DNA of 64,000 nt from Neocallimastix lanati (nom. inval.) (taxonomy: Eukaryota; Neocallimastigomycota; Neocallimastigomycetes; Neocallimastigales; Neocallimastigaceae), in contig JACVTC010000142.1 of assembly GCA_016946835.1 (NCBI GenBank), positions 1 through 64,000 on the forward strand, read 5' to 3'. Below, one piece after another: positions 60,048 to 64,000 of this stretch (the first letter of the stretch is position 1; the number at the start of each line of letters is the position of its first letter). Below the pieces are notes generated by a model that ran no database searches, was not told the origin of the DNA, and saw nothing but the letters and a program-made list of their open reading frames with translations. The translations under genes and the position numbers were made by a program.

Positions 60048-60638
60048 TGATAAGAATGTACTAAATAATGCATTCTTAATTAAATCTACGATTTATTTCT
60101 AATACATTATGTGTACATTATTATTTTTGTACTTTAATAAATTTTTAAATCCAAAGATCAAAAATTAAATCAAAAATTATATTAAACTTTATATTTTTAT
60201 ATTAAATCTTATATTAATAGTAATATTTTTATATATTTAAAACTTATATTAGCAATATTAATAATAAGTCTTATTTTTTTTTTTTATATTAATAATGAAA
60301 ATTTGTATTAATAATATTTTTATATATTGATGATTAAAAATTTATATATTATATTTTAACTTTTATTATAAAATTTTATATCGAAATGTTTTATTTTATA
60401 TTGAAAAATATTTTATTTTATTAAAAACCTTTATATTAGAATAGTATTTTTATTTTTATTTGAATATTTTAACAGATTGTAATAAAAATTATAGCCAATC
60501 AAATAAATTCATAAATAAAAATAATAAATAAATATCAAAAAAAAAATAAATTTAATAAAATAAATAAATAAAATAAATAAATAAATAAAATTTGTGTTTC
60601 TTTACTTTATTTTTATTTAATTCTCTAAAACCTTAACA
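60048..60638 (+). repeat. 3' LTR of element G
   Basis: 591 bp without any T insert; followed by TTAT. Confidence 0.9.
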
Positions 60639-61106
60639 TTATGAGTTTCGTTACACTAGATAAGAGATTTGTTAAGATTAGAAAACCCTTTCTTATTTAA
60701 CCTTATTTTCATAAAAAAATATAAATAAGGCTCTTAAGTTCTCTTTGAGAAATCAAGAGTTATTATTATAAAAACATAGTTATAATAGTAACAATTTTAT
60801 ATTTATTTTTAACTTTAATAAATTAATAAAATATTTTATTCAAAAAACATATTTTAAAATCAAATTTATACAAATAATTCTTCTTTTGCTTTTCGTGTTA
60901 TTATTATAATTAATTTTATAATAAACTCTATAGGTAAAAAAAAAATTTTATTTTATTTTATTTTCTCAACTTAATGAATTAGTCGTTAAGTTGTAGTTAA
61001 TAATTCTATTTTGAGTTAGTTCTTAATAGAATTATTACAATAATAACTCTTATTAGATTAGTTTAGGGTTAGATAAAATGTGAAAAATTTTTAGAATAGT
61101 GTAACA
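60639..61106 (+). other. Tip of an E-type LTR, then probable LTR end of element I
   Basis: 60639-60655 is, on the minus strand, TGTAACGAAACTCATAA, the start of the E/Q type LTR. From 60656 the sequence resembles the minus strand of about 40780-41100, with a TATA-like box (AATATAAATAAGG, about 60718-60730). It ends near 61106 with GTGTAACA. This could be the downstream part of the 5' LTR of I; the start is missing and no clear primer site follows. Confidence 0.5.
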
Positions 61107-61760
61107 TTGGAAATTTTATTAGTGAATTAGTCTATTGAAATTATATATATTAGAATACAATAATAATATATATAGCTAGAGTGGCGCAAAAAAAAATTTT
61201 TTTATTAGCAATTTTGATTGAAAAAAAAAAAAAATTATATTAAAAAAAAATTATATTAAAACAAAAAAAAAAAAAAAAAAATTTTTTTAATAGTTAATAA
61301 TAGAATAATGAATTAATATTTTAGAATAGTTTTAGAGTAATTATAATAATTTAAAATAATTAAAATAATTTTAGAATAAATATAATAATATATAATAATA
61401 TATAATAGCTTTAGAATAATAATAAATTAGAATTATTTTAATAATTTAGAATTAATAGTATAGAATAATTTTAGTTAATATAATTAAGAATAGGAACAAT
61501 AATTTAAAATAATTAAAAAAAAAATAATAATAAATAAATAAAGAAATAAACAAAAACATTAAAAAAAAAAAAATAAAAAACAACAAACTGAGAAGGTAAT
61601 AATACCTTCATATATAGAGTTAGCCATCTAACTGGGGATGGTGAGTACATTTTTAGGTAGTAATAAAGGAAAGGTCTCCTTTTCCTATACAGTAGCGGTT
61701 TGTACTGTACGGAAATGCTGTATTTAATGTGAAAGTATAGGTTATCCGAATGTAGCTCTA

Positions 61761-61800
61761 GCGAATAAGGAACTCTTGGTCACCGAAGGCCTCGAGGTTC
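61761..61800 (+). ncRNA. Module alpha hairpin of element I
   Basis: GCGAATAAGG, then GAACTC-TT-GG, loop TCACCGAAGG (61780-61789), CC-TC-GAG with a bulged G and TTC. Loop and 5' flank are identical to those in E and G; the stem differs. The bulged G is also found in E. Confidence 0.72.
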
Positions 61801-62112
61801 TTCAATATTATGTATTGAAGTAAAATTATATAGTTTTAATTTTAATAATGGGTTTTAACAGTTTGTTTATCACAAACAAAATTGGTTATAGCAGTCATGT
61901 TTCTTTTATGCTTGATTATATAAAACTGCTATGGAAAACATAAAATATTTTTTTATGTTTTAATGGATCACTTTTGCCGGTTTTTGAATGTTGTAAGACA
62001 TAAGAAAGTGATATTGAGTTTTAATTAAAATAATACTAAATATTGTATTTATGCAGAAGTTTATAATAAAGGATAAGTTTATAATAATATTTTGTTAATC
62101 ATTTTAATTTAA

Positions 62113-62209
62113 TTTCCAAGTACGTAGTTGACCGTTACTGGTAGGCTGTAACATTAGACCTACACCTAAGCCCTTTGGTTGATAAACCAAATGAACGGTA
62201 ACATGGAAA
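62113..62209 (+). ncRNA. Three-way-junction RNA fold in the I leader
   Basis: TTTCC/GGAAA (62113-62117 with 62205-62209); ACCGTT/AACGGT (62131-62136 with 62194-62199); hairpin 1 GTAGG/CCTAC (62141-62145 with 62159-62163); hairpin 2 TTTGGTT/AACCAAA (62174-62180 with 62185-62191). Confidence 0.72.
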
Positions 62210-62338
62210 GGAAGAAATTAAAGTGTATTCTATAAATTATTTATTAATTAAAATCCTTATTATAATTCTTAATTTTGTGTAATAAGAATGTCCATTTTGT
62301 TAACTCTATCATATTTTATCTATACATAAGGCACAAAA

Positions 62339-64000
62339 ATGGATTTCAATAGTAATAAACAAGCAATTTCTTCAAGTGAAGTTAATAATTCCTATATCCA
62401 TGATGAAAATGCATTCAAACATATTACTGCAATCGCTGACTTCATTCCTGCTTTCTTTCCTCCAAAAGGAAAATGAAAGCAATAAACTAAATATCTTAGA
62501 AATTTTAATTCAAAGTGAAGATTTCTTTAAGGAGCATCCAAATTCTTTTCAAAAGGACGAACTAAAAAGTTCTTTTGTTATTAATAAACTTACTGGTACC
62601 GCTAGAAAATGGGGTCTCTCTCTTTTAACTGATGGTACTCTAAAGAACCTTAAATTTAGTAAGTTTAAGAAGCTCTTACTGGATAACTTTGATATTGGGA
62701 ATGAAAGGAAGCAAAAATATGTCATCATGGAAAAGTTGTGGAAATTGAAACAACTTCAATTAGGAAATGTTGCTGAATATACTATTGAATTTCGGAGATT
62801 GGCTGGACGTTTAGGATGGCCCGACGAAGTTTTAATTGATATCATCGGTAAGGGTCTACTTGACAAAGTCCGCGAAGAGTTTGATAAACTCAAAAAGCCA
62901 TTTACTCTTTTTGAAGCTACCAACATTATTATTGGAATTGATAAGAGGTGTTTTTTGGAAAGTCGTTTACGCCACAAACAAAAAAATAAATTTAATAGAA
63001 AAATGTCGTTTCATAGGAAGAGAAACGATTTATTAAAATCAGAAAAGAATTCTAAACATTCTCATTTTAGAAAAAATAAGTCTAAAAACGACATACTTTC
63101 AGCAAATTACAACCCGAATATTAAAACAACAATCACAACTACCTTCTACCTTGATATTAATGGAAGAAATATTAAGGCAAATCTATTAATTGATTCGGGT
63201 TCCGCCAGAAGTTTTATTTGTAAAATCTTCGCAAATTCTAATAAATTACCTGTGTTAGGATTTAATTCTCAAATCAGCATCCAACTTCCTAATGGGAAAA
63301 GTATGAATATCAGACAAACTACTAAGCCCCTTAAATTAAAATTTATGGATCATAAGGAAACTTTTGAATTCTGCATTGTTAATCTATTTCTTCAGGGCAT
63401 TAATGGTATTCTTGGAAGGGATTGGTTATCCGTTCACAATCCTTTTATCGACTATAAAAATAATAGAATCTACTTCCTTGGTAGATACTGTGGCTCACAT
63501 TGCCCATCCTCCAGAAGTAATAAGTTTTTTAATCAAAATAAAAATATTACTGCTTCAATGTTGGATAATTCAGAAGAAGATTCAGTATTACCAAATTCGG
63601 CTTTTGATACAGATATCTCAGATTCTGATTTATGTGCTGCAATGATTGATTCAGAAGAAACAAGCACTGACGTTCAGGGAAAAGAAGAGATTATTAATAA
63701 ACACTATTCGGATCTTAAAATAGTATATGAAAAGAAACAAGCTGAGAACTTACCACCCCATCGTGACTATGATATTGCTATTGAGCTTATTCCTCGTGGA
63801 CAACTCTTTTTGGTCCAATATACTCTCTTACTGTACAAGAAATGAAAGCTTTAAAGGATTATATTAAGGAAAATTTAAAAAAGAAATTCATTAGAAAGTC
63901 AAAATCACCAGCAGGTGCTCCTATATTATTTGTAATGAAACGCAATGGTATCCTTAGACTCTGTGTAGATTATCGCCGATTAAATGCTATCACAATCCGT
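62339..64000 (+). pseudogene. Element I: gag-pol polyprotein, broken, cut by window edge
   Basis: Starts with the ATG at 62339 (MDFNSNKQAI); after about 40 codons the frame shifts near 62465 into the main open frame. Then a gag domain (FFKEHPNSFQ, FVINKLTGTARKWGLSLL, YTIEFRRLAGRLGWPDEV), a basic linker without a visible zinc knuckle, a protease with LLIDSGSARSF and GILGRDWL (63190-63430), and the start of RT (ENLPPHRDYD). A lost T near 63808 shifts the frame again; the next frame reads on through KSKSPAGAP and [14 protein letters not shown] to the window end. Gag and pol are fused as in A and E, but the sequence is distinct from both. The rest of RT and the integrase lie outside. Confidence 0.88.

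Larger units (their letters stand above)
52288..60638 (+). mobile_element. Element G: full-length Ty3/gypsy retrotransposon, decaying
   Basis: LTRs 52288-53617 (enlarged by a nested T copy) and 60048-60638 start TGATAAGAATG and end CCTTAACA; about 590 bp each without the insert. TTAT flanks both ends (52284-52287 and 60639-60642). Same plan and primer site as F, but pol carries two stops and two one-base shifts. Confidence 0.92.
61107..62338 (+). other. Leader of element I
   Basis: No gene. AT-rich with A runs up to about 61580, then GC-richer: hairpin GAAGGT/ACCTTC (about 61593-61610), a GGAAATGCT motif (61711), the module alpha hairpin (61761-61800) and a three-way-junction fold (62113-62209), then the gag start. 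Confidence 0.7.

Noticed and set aside
1-64000. Host protein-coding genes.
   Set aside because: I found none; every substantial frame belongs to a retrotransposon.

Overview
The window is very AT-rich and holds no recognisable host gene. Every coding signal belongs to LTR retrotransposons of the Ty3/gypsy group. Chromodomain-bearing integrases, long Asn runs and AT-only spacers fit an early-diverging, AT-rich fungus such as an anaerobic gut fungus. That assignment is inference; no host marker is present to confirm it.

Layout. 1-5.3 kb: chromovirus A (minus strand, cut by the window edge), with B, a complete gag-only element, inserted in its 5' LTR at 5.3-8.2 kb. 8.2-12.7 kb: non-coding LTR relics. 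12.8-18.6 kb: two integrase fragments, P (minus) and Q (plus), head to head; Q is split by a stack of insertions M1, M2, L, R and S. 18.6-23.1 kb: the Q 3' LTR and more solo LTRs. 23.1-25.2 kb: RT fragment C. 25.2-30.0 kb: decayed element D. 30.1-37.2 kb: nearly complete chromovirus E (minus). 37-42.4 kb: stacked solo LTRs and the tail of a B relative (B2). 42.4-51.1 kb: young element F. 51.1-52.3 kb: solo element V2. 52.3-60.6 kb: element G. 60.6-64 kb: leader and start of element I, cut by the window edge.

Two coding strategies occur. A, E and Q have gag and pol in one frame with a C-terminal chromodomain. F, G and D separate gag from pol by a -1 frameshift, each with a slippery heptamer, a stop at or just after it, a 7-8 nt spacer and a hairpin. 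Some copies are nearly intact (F has one late solo-LTR insertion; B has an open gag and LTRs that look almost identical). Others carry a few stops or one-base indels.

The most unusual signals are non-coding. The leaders between 5' LTR and gag carry GC-richer RNA modules shared between otherwise different elements, with stems that change sequence but keep pairing: module alpha in E, G and I, module beta in A, F and G, and a three-way junction in E and I. Leaders of E, F and G also carry tandem repeats, hairpin-forming in F and G. LTRs of the A/E/Q chromoviruses carry a degenerate tRNA-like A-box/B-box pair near their start. Insertion sites recur: F, V2 and G lie side by side separated by the same TTAT, and two T-family solo LTRs hit the same spot of a G-family LTR one base apart.
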